Assembly (NCBI RefSeq): GCF_050510895.1
Contig: NZ_JBNINT010000001.1
Span: forward strand, 3,162,001 to 3,226,000
Reading direction: 5' to 3'
Length of the DNA stretch: 64,000 nt
Origin: Pannonibacter phragmitetus_B
Lineage (GTDB): Bacteria; Pseudomonadota; Alphaproteobacteria; Rhizobiales; Stappiaceae
The notes under the pieces are model-generated. The model was not told the DNA's origin and searched no databases. It was given only the letters and a program-made list of their open reading frames with translations. Both the position numbers and the translations under genes were made by a program. This document shows, piece after piece, positions 54,842 to 63,618 of the stretch (positions within the stretch are counted from its first letter, which is position 1; each line of letters opens with the position of its first letter).

Positions 54842-56479
54842 ATGAATGCTCCCGTCACGCCTCCGGACTACCAGCACAGCGCCATGTTCCCGCTCGGCGA
54901 GGACAAGACGCCTTACCGCAAGCTGACGTCCGATTACGTCTCCACCACCACCTTCAACGGCCAGGAGATGCTGATGGTGGAGCCCGAGGGCTTGCGCCTT
55001 CTGGCAGAGCAGGCCTTCATCGACATCAACCACTATCTGCGTCCGGGCCATCTCGCCCAGCTTCGCGCCATTCTCGATGACCCGGAAGCAACCGAGAACG
55101 ACAAGTTCGTTGCCTTCGACCTGCTGAAGAACGCCAGCATCGCCGCGGGCGGCGTGCTGCCCATGTGCCAGGACACCGGCACCGCCATCGTCATGGGCAA
55201 GAAGGGCCGCCGCGTGTGGACCGACGGCTCCGATGAGAAGGCCCTCGGGGAAGGTGCGCGTGACGCCTATTTCAAGCGCAACCTGCGCTACTCGCAGCTG
55301 GCGCCGATCTCCATGTTCCAGGAGAAGAACACCTCCAACAACATGCCCGCGCAGATCGAGCTCTATGCGGAAGGCGATGACGCCTACAAGTTCCTGTTCA
55401 TGGCCAAGGGCGGCGGCTCGGCCAACAAGACCTTCCTGTTCCAGGGCACCCCTTCGCTGCTGACGCATGACCGGATGATCGATTTCCTCAAGGAAAAGAT
55501 CCTGACGCTCGGCACCGCTGCCTGCCCGCCCTATCACCTTGCCATCGTCATCGGTGGCACCTCGGCGGAAATGTGCCTCAAGGCCGTAAAGCTGGCCTCC
55601 GCCCGCTATCTCGACAACCTGCCCACGCAGGGCTCCGAGCTTGGCCACGCTTTCCGTGACCTTGAGATGGAAGCCGAGATCCACAAGCTGACCCAGGCTA
55701 CCGGCGTTGGCGCCCAGTTCGGCGGCAAGTATTTCTGCCATGACGTGCGCGTCATCCGCCTGCCGCGTCACGGTGCGTCGCTGCCCATCGGCCTTGGCGT
55801 CTCCTGCTCGGCTGACCGTCAGGCCACCGGCAAGATCACGAAGGATGGCATCTACCTTGAGCAGCTGGAGATGCATCCGGAAACCTACATGCCGGAAGTC
55901 ACGGATGAGAACCTCTCGGACAACGTGGTCAAGATCGACCTGACCCGTCCGATGCCGGAGATTCTGGCCGAACTGTCGCGCCATCCGATCAAGACCCGCC
56001 TGTCGCTGACCGGCCCGCTGATCGTGGCCCGCGACCTGGCCCACGCCAAGCTGCGCGAGCGGCTGGAAGCGGGCGAGCCGCTCCCGGACTATTTCAAAAA
56101 CCATCCGATCTATTACGCCGGCCCCGCCAAGACCCCGGAAGGCATGCCCTCCGGCTCCTTCGGCCCCACCACCGCCGGGCGCATGGATGCCTATGTGGAC
56201 CAGTTCCAGGCTGCAGGCGGCTCCATGGTGATGCTGGCCAAGGGCAACCGCTCCCCGGCGGTGCGCCGCGCCTGTCAGGCCCACGGCGGCTTCTACCTCG
56301 GCTCCATCGGCGGCCCGGCTGCACGCCTCGCACAGGACTGCATCAAGAAGGTGGAAGTGGTCGCCTATCCGGAACTCGGCATGGAAGCCATCTGGAAGAT
56401 CGAAGTCGAAGACTTCCCCGCCTTCATCGTCGTGGACGACAAGGGCAACGACTTCTTCCAGGAACTGAACCTGGGGTAA
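54842..56479 (+). CDS. fumA: Fumarate hydratase class I
   Basis: TCA-cycle enzyme interconverting fumarate and L-malate with an oxygen-sensitive [4Fe-4S] cluster. 545 residues, complete. Blocks: GGVLPMCQDTGTAIVMGKKG (first Cys ligand), APISMFQEKNTSNNMPAQIE, FLFMAKGGGSANKTFLFQGT, ILTLGTAACPPYHLAIVIGG (Cys ligand), GKYFCHDVRVIRLPRHGASL (Cys ligand) and FGPTTAGRMDAYVDQFQAAG, all conserved in the class I family. ATG 54842 has GAGAG upstream. It stands alone, without a class II gene in the window. Confidence 0.95.
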   Translation: MNAPVTPPDYQHSAMFPLGEDKTPYRKLTSDYVSTTTFNGQEMLMVEPEGLRLLAEQAFIDINHYLRPGHLAQLRAILDDPEATENDKFVAFDLLKNASIAAGGVLPMCQDTGTAIVMGKKGRRVWTDGSDEKALGEGARDAYFKRNLRYSQLAPISMFQEKNTSNNMPAQIELYAEGDDAYKFLFMAKGGGSANKTFLFQGTPSLLTHDRMIDFLKEKILTLGTAACPPYHLAIVIGGTSAEMCLKAVKLASARYLDNLPTQGSELGHAFRDLEMEAEIHKLTQATGVGAQFGGKYFCHDVRVIRLPRHGASLPIGLGVSCSADRQATGKITKDGIYLEQLEMHPETYMPEVTDENLSDNVVKIDLTRPMPEILAELSRHPIKTRLSLTGPLIVARDLAHAKLRERLEAGEPLPDYFKNHPIYYAGPAKTPEGMPSGSFGPTTAGRMDAYVDQFQAAGGSMVMLAKGNRSPAVRRACQAHGGFYLGSIGGPAARLAQDCIKKVEVVAYPELGMEAIWKIEVEDFPAFIVVDDKGNDFFQELNLG

Positions 56480-56564
56480 GCCCCGCCCGCCGGATCACCG
56501 GCACAGGCTTACAAATAACGCGGGCGGCCCAAACGGGCCGCCCGTTCGTCTACTGGCCCCCTCC

Positions 56565-57374
56565 TCACACCCCATGATGGCCGAGGTGGCGGGAGACGTC
56601 TGCGGCGGTGGTGCGGATGCGGATGCCGAGGTCTGCAATGGCTTCCGCTGTTGCTTCGCTGCGCAGCAGGCTGATGGCGATGCCCGCGATGGCCTGGCCC
56701 GAGTGATCGCGCAGGGCAGCGCCAAGGCACACCATGCCTTCGCGGATCTGGCCGTCGTCAATCGAGTAACCGCGTGCGGCGGTTTCGGCCAGCTCCTGCC
56801 GCAGGGCGGCAAGGTCCTTCACACTGTGCTGTGTCATGGGTTCGGGGAAACCCGCAGCGAAGAGCCGCTGCACCTCGTCTGGCGGCAATTGTGACAGCAG
56901 CATCTTGCCTGTAGCCGTGAAGGGGGCGGGCAGGCGCATGCCAATGCGGAACGTGTGGCCCAGCGGCTGGTCGGAGTTGCGGCAGCCGATATAGACGACC
57001 TCCCGCCCGTCCAGCACCGTCAGGGTCAGCGTGTAGCTGGCAAAGGCCGTGTCTTTCTCGAAGTAGGACCGGAAGACGGCCAGAACATCCAGCTCCGACA
57101 GGAAACTATTGGCCCAGCGCAGTGGATGTGGACCAAGCCGGAACGTGCCGTCCGGCTTTTTCACCAGAAGGTTCAGCTCCTGCATCACCGCAAAAAGCCC
57201 GTGCGCCGTGCTTTTCGGCAACTTCAGGGCGCGGGTGATATCGGCTGCGGTCAAGGGTTCTGCGGAGCTCGAAACGAGATCCATCACCATCACCGTCCTG
57301 CGCAGCGCAGGCACCGTGTCGGCGGAGGGCTGGCCAGAGACGGCCTCAGCAGCTGCATCTAACGGCCTTGACAA
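56565..57374 (-). CDS. IclR family regulator, BlcR/AttJ-like
   Basis: 269-residue repressor. The HTH is near residues 25-75 (LRRTVMVMDLVSSSAEPLTA, ADITRALKLPKSTAHGLFAV) and the ligand-binding GAF-like domain holds AFTATGKMLLSQLPPDEVQR and GYSIDDGQIREGMVCLGAAL, IclR hallmarks. The start is TTG 57374; GTG at Val-22 is an alternative. It is divergent from an iron-alcohol dehydrogenase and an AttM-type lactonase, and the region between has a perfect 16-bp palindrome. That arrangement matches BlcR-BlcB-BlcC of Agrobacterium, in which BlcR responds to gamma-butyrolactone catabolites. Confidence 0.87.
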   Translation of the reverse strand: MSRPLDAAAEAVSGQPSADTVPALRRTVMVMDLVSSSAEPLTAADITRALKLPKSTAHGLFAVMQELNLLVKKPDGTFRLGPHPLRWANSFLSELDVLAVFRSYFEKDTAFASYTLTLTVLDGREVVYIGCRNSDQPLGHTFRIGMRLPAPFTATGKMLLSQLPPDEVQRLFAAGFPEPMTQHSVKDLAALRQELAETAARGYSIDDGQIREGMVCLGAALRDHSGQAIAGIAISLLRSEATAEAIADLGIRIRTTAADVSRHLGHHGV

Positions 57375-57399
57375 TTTTCAGCACATCCCGTCATCATAA

Positions 57400-57434
57400 G
57401 TTCAACACATTGATACAGGTTCAATATATTGAAC
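57400..57434. promoter_or_regulatory. Tandem dyad operator and promoter of the blc-like operon
   Basis: GTTCAATATATTGAAC (57419-57434) is a perfect 16-bp palindrome; a half-matching copy GTTCAACACATTGAT lies just upstream at 57400-57414. A TATATT -10 (57425-57430) sits within the palindrome and a weak -35 (TCAACA, 57402-57407) within the other copy at 17-base spacing, so a bound IclR protein would shut the promoter. Confidence 0.7.
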
Positions 57435-57575
57435 TTACTGCAGGGAGGAAGAATTGGTCAATCTGAATCTTTACTCCCTGCCCTGCGGCCACGGCAGCCA
57501 CAGGAAAGATGATTCTGAAAGCAAAAATATGTCCCGGCCTGCCTGTCAGCCGTCAGGGGCAACGGAGGAAACGAG

Positions 57576-58736
57576 ATGACCATGAACCCCTTTGAATTCC
57601 GGACGGTTCCGGCCATGGAAGTGGCCTGGGGCGGCGCGCAGCGGCTGGGAGAGATCCTCAAGGCCCGCTTCTCCGCACAGAACGTGCTGCTGGTCACCGA
57701 TGCCGGGCTGGTGAAGGCCGGGCTGATCGCGCCGATTGCGGAGAACATCAAGGCCGCCGGGCTCGGCGTCACGATCTTCGACAAGGTGGTTGCCGATCCG
57801 CCGGAGCATGTGGTGCATGGCTGCGTCGACGAGGCCCGCAAGGCAGGCGTCAACATCGTCGTGGGTCTTGGCGGCGGCTCGTCGCTCGACATTGCCAAGC
57901 TGGTGGCCGTGCTGCTGCAGTCCGATCAGCCGCTGGCGGAGATGTATGGCATCGGCAACGTCAAGGGCAGCCGCCTGCCACTGGTTCTGGTGCCGACGAC
58001 GGCCGGAACCGGCTCGGAAGTGACCAACATTTCCATCATCACCACGGGCGAAACCACCAAGATGGGCGTCGTCTCGCCGCAGCTTTATGCCGACTATGTG
58101 CTGCTGGATGCTGAGACCACTGTGGGCCTTCCGAAGGTTCACACGGCAGCCACCGGCATTGATGCCATGGTGCATGCCATTGAGGCCTATACCAGCCGCC
58201 ACAAGAAGAATCCGCTGTCCGACGCGCTCGCCCGCGAGGCGCTGCGCCTGCTCGGCGCCAATCTCGTTGCCGCCTGCGAAGATGGCAGCAACCGCGCCGC
58301 GCGCGAGGGCATGCTGCTGGGTGCGACGCTGGCCGGTCAGGCCTTTGCCAACTCGCCGGTAGCTGCCGTCCACGCCCTCGCCTATCCGCTGGGCGGGCAC
58401 TATCACATCCCGCACGGGCTTTCGAATGCGCTGATGCTCGGGCCAGTCCTGCGCTTCAACGCCAAGGCCGCCGCGCCGCTCTATGCGGAACTTGCCGACG
58501 TGTTGGGTGTTGCTGGCACGGGCGATGCAGAGAAGCGCTCCGCTGATTTCGTCGCCCATATGGAGAAGCTGATGGATGCCAGCGGCGCTCCCCGCCGCCT
58601 GCGCGATGTGGGCGTCACGGACAACAGCCTCGCCATGCTCGCCGCCGATGCCATGAAGCAGACCCGGCTGCTGGTCAACAATCCTGTCGAAGTCCGCGAG
58701 GAAGACGCGCTCGCTCTCTACCGCGAGGCCTACTGA
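57576..58736 (+). CDS. Iron-containing alcohol dehydrogenase, BlcB/AttL-like
   Basis: 386-residue group III NAD-dependent alcohol dehydrogenase. NAD-binding GLGGGSSLDIAKLVAVLLQS; PTTAGTGSEVTNISII (family signature); Fe-binding Asp and His residues in GIDAMVHAIEAYTS and HALAYPLGGHYHIPHG. In the AttL/BlcB orthologues it oxidises 4-hydroxybutyrate to succinic semialdehyde; that role is inferred from the divergent IclR and the downstream lactonase. No adjacent succinate semialdehyde dehydrogenase (BlcA). Start ATG 57576; ATG 57582 is close by. Confidence 0.92.
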   Translation: MTMNPFEFRTVPAMEVAWGGAQRLGEILKARFSAQNVLLVTDAGLVKAGLIAPIAENIKAAGLGVTIFDKVVADPPEHVVHGCVDEARKAGVNIVVGLGGGSSLDIAKLVAVLLQSDQPLAEMYGIGNVKGSRLPLVLVPTTAGTGSEVTNISIITTGETTKMGVVSPQLYADYVLLDAETTVGLPKVHTAATGIDAMVHAIEAYTSRHKKNPLSDALAREALRLLGANLVAACEDGSNRAAREGMLLGATLAGQAFANSPVAAVHALAYPLGGHYHIPHGLSNALMLGPVLRFNAKAAAPLYAELADVLGVAGTGDAEKRSADFVAHMEKLMDASGAPRRLRDVGVTDNSLAMLAADAMKQTRLLVNNPVEVREEDALALYREAY

Positions 58737-58787
58737 TCCGCGCTGATCGTTTCCTGTCAATCAGTCACAACCCATGGGAGGATCCAC

Positions 58788-59579
58788 GTGACCGATATCA
58801 GACTGTACATGCTCCAGTCCGGCACCCTGAAATGCAAGGTGCACAACATCAAGATGAACCAGGGCGATGGCGCGGATTATGAAATCCCCGTGCCCTTCTT
58901 CCTGATCACCCATCCTGAAGGCCACACCATCATTGACGGCGGCAACGCCATCGAGGTGGCAACGGACCCTTATGGCTACTGGGGCTCGATCTGCGACGTC
59001 TATACGCCGGTTCTGGACAAGGACAAGGGCTGCGTCGATCAGGTGAAGGCGCTCGGCTTTGATCCGGCAGACGTCAAGTATGTGGTGCAGTCGCACCTGC
59101 ACCTTGACCACACCGGCGCCATCGGCCGCTTCCCCAATGCCACGCACATCGTGCAGCGCTGCGAGTATGAATATGCCTTCACGCCGGACTGGTTCGCCGG
59201 CGGCGGCTACATCCGCAAGGACTTCGACCGTCCGGGCCTGAAGTGGCAGTTCCTCAATGGCACGCAGGATGACTACTACGACATCTATGGTGACGGCACG
59301 CTGACCACGGTGTTCACGCCGGGCCATGCACCGGGCCATCAGTCCTTCCTCGTGCGCCTGCCGAACAGCAAGCCGATCCTCCTGACCATTGATGCCGCCT
59401 ATACGGTGGATCACTGGGAAGAGAAGGCACTGCCTGGCTTCCTCGCCTCCACCGTTGATACAGTGCGCTCGGTGCAGAAGCTGCGCACCCTGGCGGAGCG
59501 GACCGGCGCCATGGTCGTCACCGGCCATGATCCGGACGCCTGGGCCAACTTCAAGAAGGCTCCGGACTTCTATTCCTGA
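58788..59579 (+). CDS. Metallo-beta-lactamase-fold lactonase, BlcC/AttM/AiiB-like
   Basis: 263-residue MBL protein of the AHL-lactonase group. Motif HLHLDHTGAIG (the two-metal HxHxDH site) near residues 103-113; LITHPEGHTIIDGGNAIEVA, HAPGHQSFLVRL and LTIDAAYTVDHWEEKALP, with later His/Asp ligands in VTGHDPDAW. Homologous to AttM/BlcC, which hydrolyses gamma-butyrolactone and AHL signals. Start GTG 58788 with GGGAGG upstream, 52 bp after the alcohol dehydrogenase. Substrate not proven here. Confidence 0.9.
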   Translation: MTDIRLYMLQSGTLKCKVHNIKMNQGDGADYEIPVPFFLITHPEGHTIIDGGNAIEVATDPYGYWGSICDVYTPVLDKDKGCVDQVKALGFDPADVKYVVQSHLHLDHTGAIGRFPNATHIVQRCEYEYAFTPDWFAGGGYIRKDFDRPGLKWQFLNGTQDDYYDIYGDGTLTTVFTPGHAPGHQSFLVRLPNSKPILLTIDAAYTVDHWEEKALPGFLASTVDTVRSVQKLRTLAERTGAMVVTGHDPDAWANFKKAPDFYS

Positions 59580-59610
59580 GCCTTTGGCAGTTGTTTCTAT
59601 CACGATCCGG

Positions 59611-59636
59611 AAAGGGGCCACGCGGCCCTTTTCTTA
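59611..59636 (+). terminator. Terminator after the lactonase
   Basis: AAAGGGGCC-ACGC-GGCCCTTTT hairpin with one bulged base followed by CTTATG; it ends the blc-like operon. Confidence 0.6.
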
Positions 59637-59818
59637 TGCCGCAGACTTCAATGCGCAACCGCCCAGCCTGTGACGGGTGGCACAGTCTCCTTTCAAGTCT
59701 TCTCTATGGTTTTCTTATGTCTTCGCGGCGGCGTTAAGCGCGCGGAAATGTGATGTGACATAGCGTCATCACCGGAGTGGATTGGTAAACCGTCCAGACA
59801 GGCACGGAGGGGACAGAA

Positions 59819-60414
59819 ATGAAAAGAGTTTCGGGCGCTCTGGCAGCGCTGATGATTATCGCAGCAGCCAATTCTGCGGCAGCGCAGGCTGGGCGTTTTT
59901 TGATCCGGCGACCAAGAGCTGGGTGGAATACGGACCGGGCCTGTACAACAACGGCAAGTCACCGGTCGAACGCCAGATGGTGCGCTATGACGGACCGCAG
60001 AAGCCCGGCACGATCATCGTAGATACCACCGAGCGCCGCCTCTACCACATCCGCGAAGGCGGCAAGGCCATGAAGTACGGCATCGGCGTGGGCAAGGAAG
60101 GCATGCAATGGGCAGGCACCCACCGGATCACCCGCAAGGCCGAATGGCCGGGCTGGACGCCGCCGCCGCAGATGCGCGCCCGCGAGCGCGCCAAGGGCCG
60201 CATCCTGCCGGCGCATATGGAAGGCGGGCCGAACAACCCGCTGGGCGCAAGGGCGATGTACATCGGCTCCACGCTCTACCGCATCCACGGCACCAACCAG
60301 CCCTGGACCATCGGTACCGCCGTCTCATCCGGCTGCATCCGCCTCGCCAATGATGATGTGACCCATCTCTATGAAAACGTGGACGTCGGTGCGACGGTGA
60401 TCGTGAAGCGCTGA
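59819..60414 (+). CDS. L,D-transpeptidase, YkuD domain (frameshifted)
   Basis: About 198 residues when repaired. Signal peptide MKRVSGALAALMIIAAANSA (cleavage near AQA). YkuD domain: GTIIVDTTERRLYHIREGGK, YGIGVGKEGMQWAGTHRI, EWPGWTPPPQMRARERAKGR and the active site IHGTNQPWTIGTAVSSGCIR with catalytic Cys. The His usually before Gly-Cys is Ser here (SSGC), a variant seen in the family. The frame breaks at T6, 59896-59901: one more T restores QAGRFFDPATKSWVEYGPG. It forms 3-3 crosslinks or attaches lipoprotein in the periplasm. Confidence 0.9.
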
Positions 60415-60423
60415 AAGAAAACT

Positions 60424-60453
60424 GGCCTCACCGGTCGCGGCTGAGGCCTTTTT
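60424..60453 (+). terminator. Terminator between L,D-transpeptidase and DUF971 gene
   Basis: Stem GGCCTCA / TGAGGCC with a T5 tract (TTTTTC) just after the L,D-transpeptidase stop; it overlaps the end of the convergent DUF971 gene. Confidence 0.75.
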
Positions 60454-60787
60454 CTTCCAGTTCGCGCAGATATGTGCCCCAGTGGCGGTCTTCCTCGTGG
60501 GCAAGTTCGAGGAAATAGGACCACGTGAAGATGCCCGTGTCGTGCATGTCATCAAAATGCAGGCGGACGGCGTAGTTGCCGACCGGCTCCACCTGATAGA
60601 TCAGCACATTGCGCTTGCCCGGCACGGTCTTCTTCTGCCCCGGCCCGTGGCCCTGCACCTCAGCCGAGGGCGAGCAGACGCGCAGATATTCCGCCGGAAA
60701 GGCATGCGTCTCGCCATTATCGAAACTGACGGTGAGGGTGCGCTTGTCGCTGGAAAGGCGCAGTTCGGTGGGCCAGACGGCGGTCAT
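60428..60787 (-). CDS. DUF971 family protein
   Basis: 119-residue cytoplasmic protein matching the DUF971 (gamma-butyrobetaine hydroxylase N-terminal-like) family: WPTELRLSSDKRTLTVSFDN, FPAEYLRVCSPSAEVQGHGP, VEPVGNYAVRLHFDDMHDTG and GIFTWSYFLELAHEEDRHWG. It has no Fe(II)/2-oxoglutarate domain. Possible Fe-S or molybdoenzyme helper role is only suggested by moaA nearby. Start ATG 60787; the frame is open far upstream but the domain starts here. Confidence 0.85.
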   Translation of the reverse strand: MTAVWPTELRLSSDKRTLTVSFDNGETHAFPAEYLRVCSPSAEVQGHGPGQKKTVPGKRNVLIYQVEPVGNYAVRLHFDDMHDTGIFTWSYFLELAHEEDRHWGTYLRELEEKGLSRDR

Positions 60788-60907
60788 TCGGGCTTGTCCT
60801 GATGGATGACGGTTCGCGCCGGACGATAGCCCCCTGCCCGCAAAGGTCAAGGCTGGTGGCAAGGCACCTGCTGCGGCATGACCGCATGGAGCCCCTCCTT
60901 CATCATA

Positions 60908-60934
60908 CCGGACGAGAGCGAAGCCGAGATCCGG
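60908..60934. repeat. REP-like extragenic palindrome (copy 2)
   Basis: CCGGACGAGAGCGAAG...GAGATCCGG, with the CCGGA/TCCGG inverted ends; sister of the element at 15315-15340. Lies between the DUF971 gene and photolyase. Confidence 0.5.
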
Positions 60935-60959
60935 TGCCGGTGAGCCAAGGTCTTTCGAC

Positions 60960-62423
60960 TCACCCCGCCGCCTCAAGCCCCGCCTGCTTCACCGCGTCAT
61001 AACCTGAGAGCGCTGCATTGCGGGCGGCGGGATGGTCGACGATGGGCCGGGGATAGGTGCGGCCCAGAACGACACCTGCCGCCTTCAGGACGCGCTCAGG
61101 CGCCTCGTGCGGGCAGTGGAGGAATTCGTCCGGCAGCTTTGCCAGCTCCGGGCACCAGCGGCGCACATAGGCGCCATCGGGATCAAATTTTTGCCCCTGC
61201 CCCACCGGATTGAAGATGCGGAAGTAGGGCGCGGCATCAGCGCCGCTGCCCGTCACCCACTGCCAGCTGGCGGAGTTGTTAGCCAGATCCGCATCCAGCA
61301 GCGTATCTCGGAACCAGGCCTCACCATGGTGCCAGTGCAGGCGCAGATGCTTGACGAGGAAAGACGCCACCAGCATCCGCACCCGGTTGTGCATGTAGCC
61401 GGTTGCCCAAAGCTCGCGCATGCCTGCATCCACCATGGGGTAGCCAGTCAGCCCCTTCTGCCAGGCCTTCAGCGCCGCATCATCCTCGGCCCAGGGATAG
61501 GCATCGAAGGCAGGCTTCCAGTTGCGCTCCGGCAGATGCGGGAAGTGGTAGAGAAGGTGATAGGAGAACTCCCGCCAGCCGATCTCCGACAGGAACTTGT
61601 CGCCGTCTTTCTGCAGGTGGCCATGCTGTTCCGTGTGGAACCGTGTGGCCGCCCAGATCTGGCGGGGCGAGATTTCACCGAAATGCAGATGCGGCGACAG
61701 GCGCGAGACATTAGGCAGATCCGGGCGGTTGCGCAGCTCGCCATAGCCATCAAGGCCTTCCTCCAGAAAATCCGCCAGCCGCTCCGCAGCGCCCTTTTCG
61801 CCCGGCTGCCAGAGGTCCAGCCAGCCCGCCGCCCAGTCAGGTTTCACCGGCAGAAGCGCGAAGTCTGACAGCGGGAGAGACAGACTGACCTTGGGCACAT
61901 CCATTGCCTCCGGCGCAGGCAAAGGCGCCGCCACGGCTTTGGCAAGCGCTGCGCGCCAGAAGGGCGAATAGACCTTGAAGGGGCCACCGGTCTTCGTCTC
62001 CAGCTCCCATGGCTCATGCAAGAGCGAACCGTTGAAGCTGCGCACCTCGACACCCGCTGCCATGAGATCCACCTTTAGCGTCTTGTCGCGGGCAATCGCG
62101 TGCGGCTCATAACAGCGGTTCCAGTGAACGGCGGAGGCACCTGTTGCCTTCACCAAGGCGTCAAGCGCCTTGCCGGCGGCCCCACGCATCAGCACCAGCC
62201 TTCCGTCCAGGCTTTCGTCGAGCGCCGCCAGCGCATGATGCAGCCACCAGCGGCTGGCCCCACCCAGCGGATGGGTTTCGCTGTTGTGACCCGGCTCTTC
62301 CAGAATGAACACCGGTATAACGGCGCCTGCCTTTGCCGCCTCAGACAGGGCCGGATTATCGGCAAGGCGCAGATCCTGGCGGAACCAGACGATCGTGGTT
62401 CGGTCACGTGACTGAGAGGGCAT
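60960..62423 (-). CDS. phrB: Deoxyribodipyrimidine photo-lyase (CPD class I)
   Basis: 487-residue photolyase with N-terminal antenna domain (TIVWFRQDLRLADNPALSEA, VIPVFILEEPGHNSETHPLG) and C-terminal FAD domain: RPDLPNVSRLSPHLHFGEIS, FLSEIGWREFSYHLLYHFPH, GYPMVDAGMRELWATGYMHN and LLDADLANNSASWQWVTGSG. The FAD-binding NNSASWQW and the Trp residues of the electron chain are present. Start ATG 62423; the open frame goes to 62450. Repairs UV dimers using light. Divergent from moaA. Confidence 0.94.
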   Translation of the reverse strand: MPSQSRDRTTIVWFRQDLRLADNPALSEAAKAGAVIPVFILEEPGHNSETHPLGGASRWWLHHALAALDESLDGRLVLMRGAAGKALDALVKATGASAVHWNRCYEPHAIARDKTLKVDLMAAGVEVRSFNGSLLHEPWELETKTGGPFKVYSPFWRAALAKAVAAPLPAPEAMDVPKVSLSLPLSDFALLPVKPDWAAGWLDLWQPGEKGAAERLADFLEEGLDGYGELRNRPDLPNVSRLSPHLHFGEISPRQIWAATRFHTEQHGHLQKDGDKFLSEIGWREFSYHLLYHFPHLPERNWKPAFDAYPWAEDDAALKAWQKGLTGYPMVDAGMRELWATGYMHNRVRMLVASFLVKHLRLHWHHGEAWFRDTLLDADLANNSASWQWVTGSGADAAPYFRIFNPVGQGQKFDPDGAYVRRWCPELAKLPDEFLHCPHEAPERVLKAAGVVLGRTYPRPIVDHPAARNAALSGYDAVKQAGLEAAG

Positions 62424-62587
62424 GGCAAGGCTGTCCGGGATAAATATCAAGTGATTGGATGTACGCCATTCTGCGTCTGCAAGATCACATTACCCGATGC
62501 CATCTTGCCCTCGCGAAAAAACCGTCTACGTTATTCCCCAAGGACCAGAACGCGGCCAGACTGATGCTGCGGATGAGGGAGAGATGC

Positions 62588-63604
62588 ATGAGTGACGCTG
62601 CGGCCATGCCACGCATGACCGACCCTTTCGGGCGCGACATTTCCTATTTGCGTGTGTCGGTGACGGACCGCTGCGACTTCCGCTGTGTCTATTGCATGGC
62701 GGAGGACATGACCTTTCTGCCCAAGCGCGAGGTGCTGTCGCTCGAAGAGCTGGACCGTCTTTGCAGCGCTTTCATCGGCAAGGGCGTGCGGCGTCTGCGG
62801 CTGACCGGCGGCGAGCCGCTTGTGCGCAAAGGCATCATGGGGCTGATCCGTTCCCTCTCCCGCCACCTTCAATCAGGCGCGCTGGACGAACTGACGCTGA
62901 CCACCAACGGCTCGCAGCTTGCCCGTTACGCCACCGAGCTGGCAGACGCAGGCGTGCGGCGGCTCAATGTATCCGTCGATACGCTGGATGCTGACCGGTT
63001 CCGTGCCATCACCCGCTGGGGCGATCTGCCCAAGGTGATGGAAGGCATCAAGGCCGCCAAGGCCGCAGGCCTTTCCATCAAGATCAACATGGTGGCACTG
63101 AAAGGCGTCAACGAGGATGAGATTGTTCCGATGCTGGAATGGGCCCACGGCGAGGGCCATGACCTGACACTGATCGAGACCATGCCCATGGGCGAGATCG
63201 ACGGTGACCGCACGGATCAATATCTGCCCTTGAGCGAAGTGCGGGCACGGCTGGCGGAGCGTTTCACGCTCACCGGCATTCCCTACAAAACCGGCGGACC
63301 GGCCCGCTACATGCAGATCGAGGAAACCGGCGGGCGCATCGGCTTCATCACGCCGATGACCCACAATTTCTGCGAAAGCTGCAACCGGGTGCGCATCACC
63401 TGCACGGGCATGCTCTACATGTGCCTCGGCCAGGACGACAGCGCCGATCTGCGTGCGCCGTTGCGCGCTTCGGAGGGCGATGAGCTTCTGTCCCGCACCA
63501 TTGACGAAGCCATTGGCCGCAAGCCGAAGGGCCATGATTTCGTCATCGACCGGCGGACCAACAAGCCCTCCGTTTCCCGCCACATGAGCGTGACGGGCGG
63601 CTGA
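62588..63604 (+). CDS. moaA: GTP 3',8-cyclase
   Basis: First step of molybdenum cofactor synthesis, radical SAM. 338 residues. N-terminal CxxxCxxC in VTDRCDFRCVYCMAEDMTFL; LRLTGGEPLVRKGIMGLIRS (SAM binding); the C-terminal cluster cysteines in THNFCESCNRVRITCTGMLY and CLGQD; and the C-terminal Gly-Gly (SVTGG). ATG 62588 with AGGGAGA upstream. It stands divergent from phrB; other moa genes are not in the window. Confidence 0.95.
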   Translation: MSDAAAMPRMTDPFGRDISYLRVSVTDRCDFRCVYCMAEDMTFLPKREVLSLEELDRLCSAFIGKGVRRLRLTGGEPLVRKGIMGLIRSLSRHLQSGALDELTLTTNGSQLARYATELADAGVRRLNVSVDTLDADRFRAITRWGDLPKVMEGIKAAKAAGLSIKINMVALKGVNEDEIVPMLEWAHGEGHDLTLIETMPMGEIDGDRTDQYLPLSEVRARLAERFTLTGIPYKTGGPARYMQIEETGGRIGFITPMTHNFCESCNRVRITCTGMLYMCLGQDDSADLRAPLRASEGDELLSRTIDEAIGRKPKGHDFVIDRRTNKPSVSRHMSVTGG

Positions 63605-63618
63605 GCAGGAATACCGCT

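Noticed and set aside
54611..56284. Minus-strand open frame of 557 codons
   Set aside because: Exactly antisense to the class I fumarase, which is beyond doubt.
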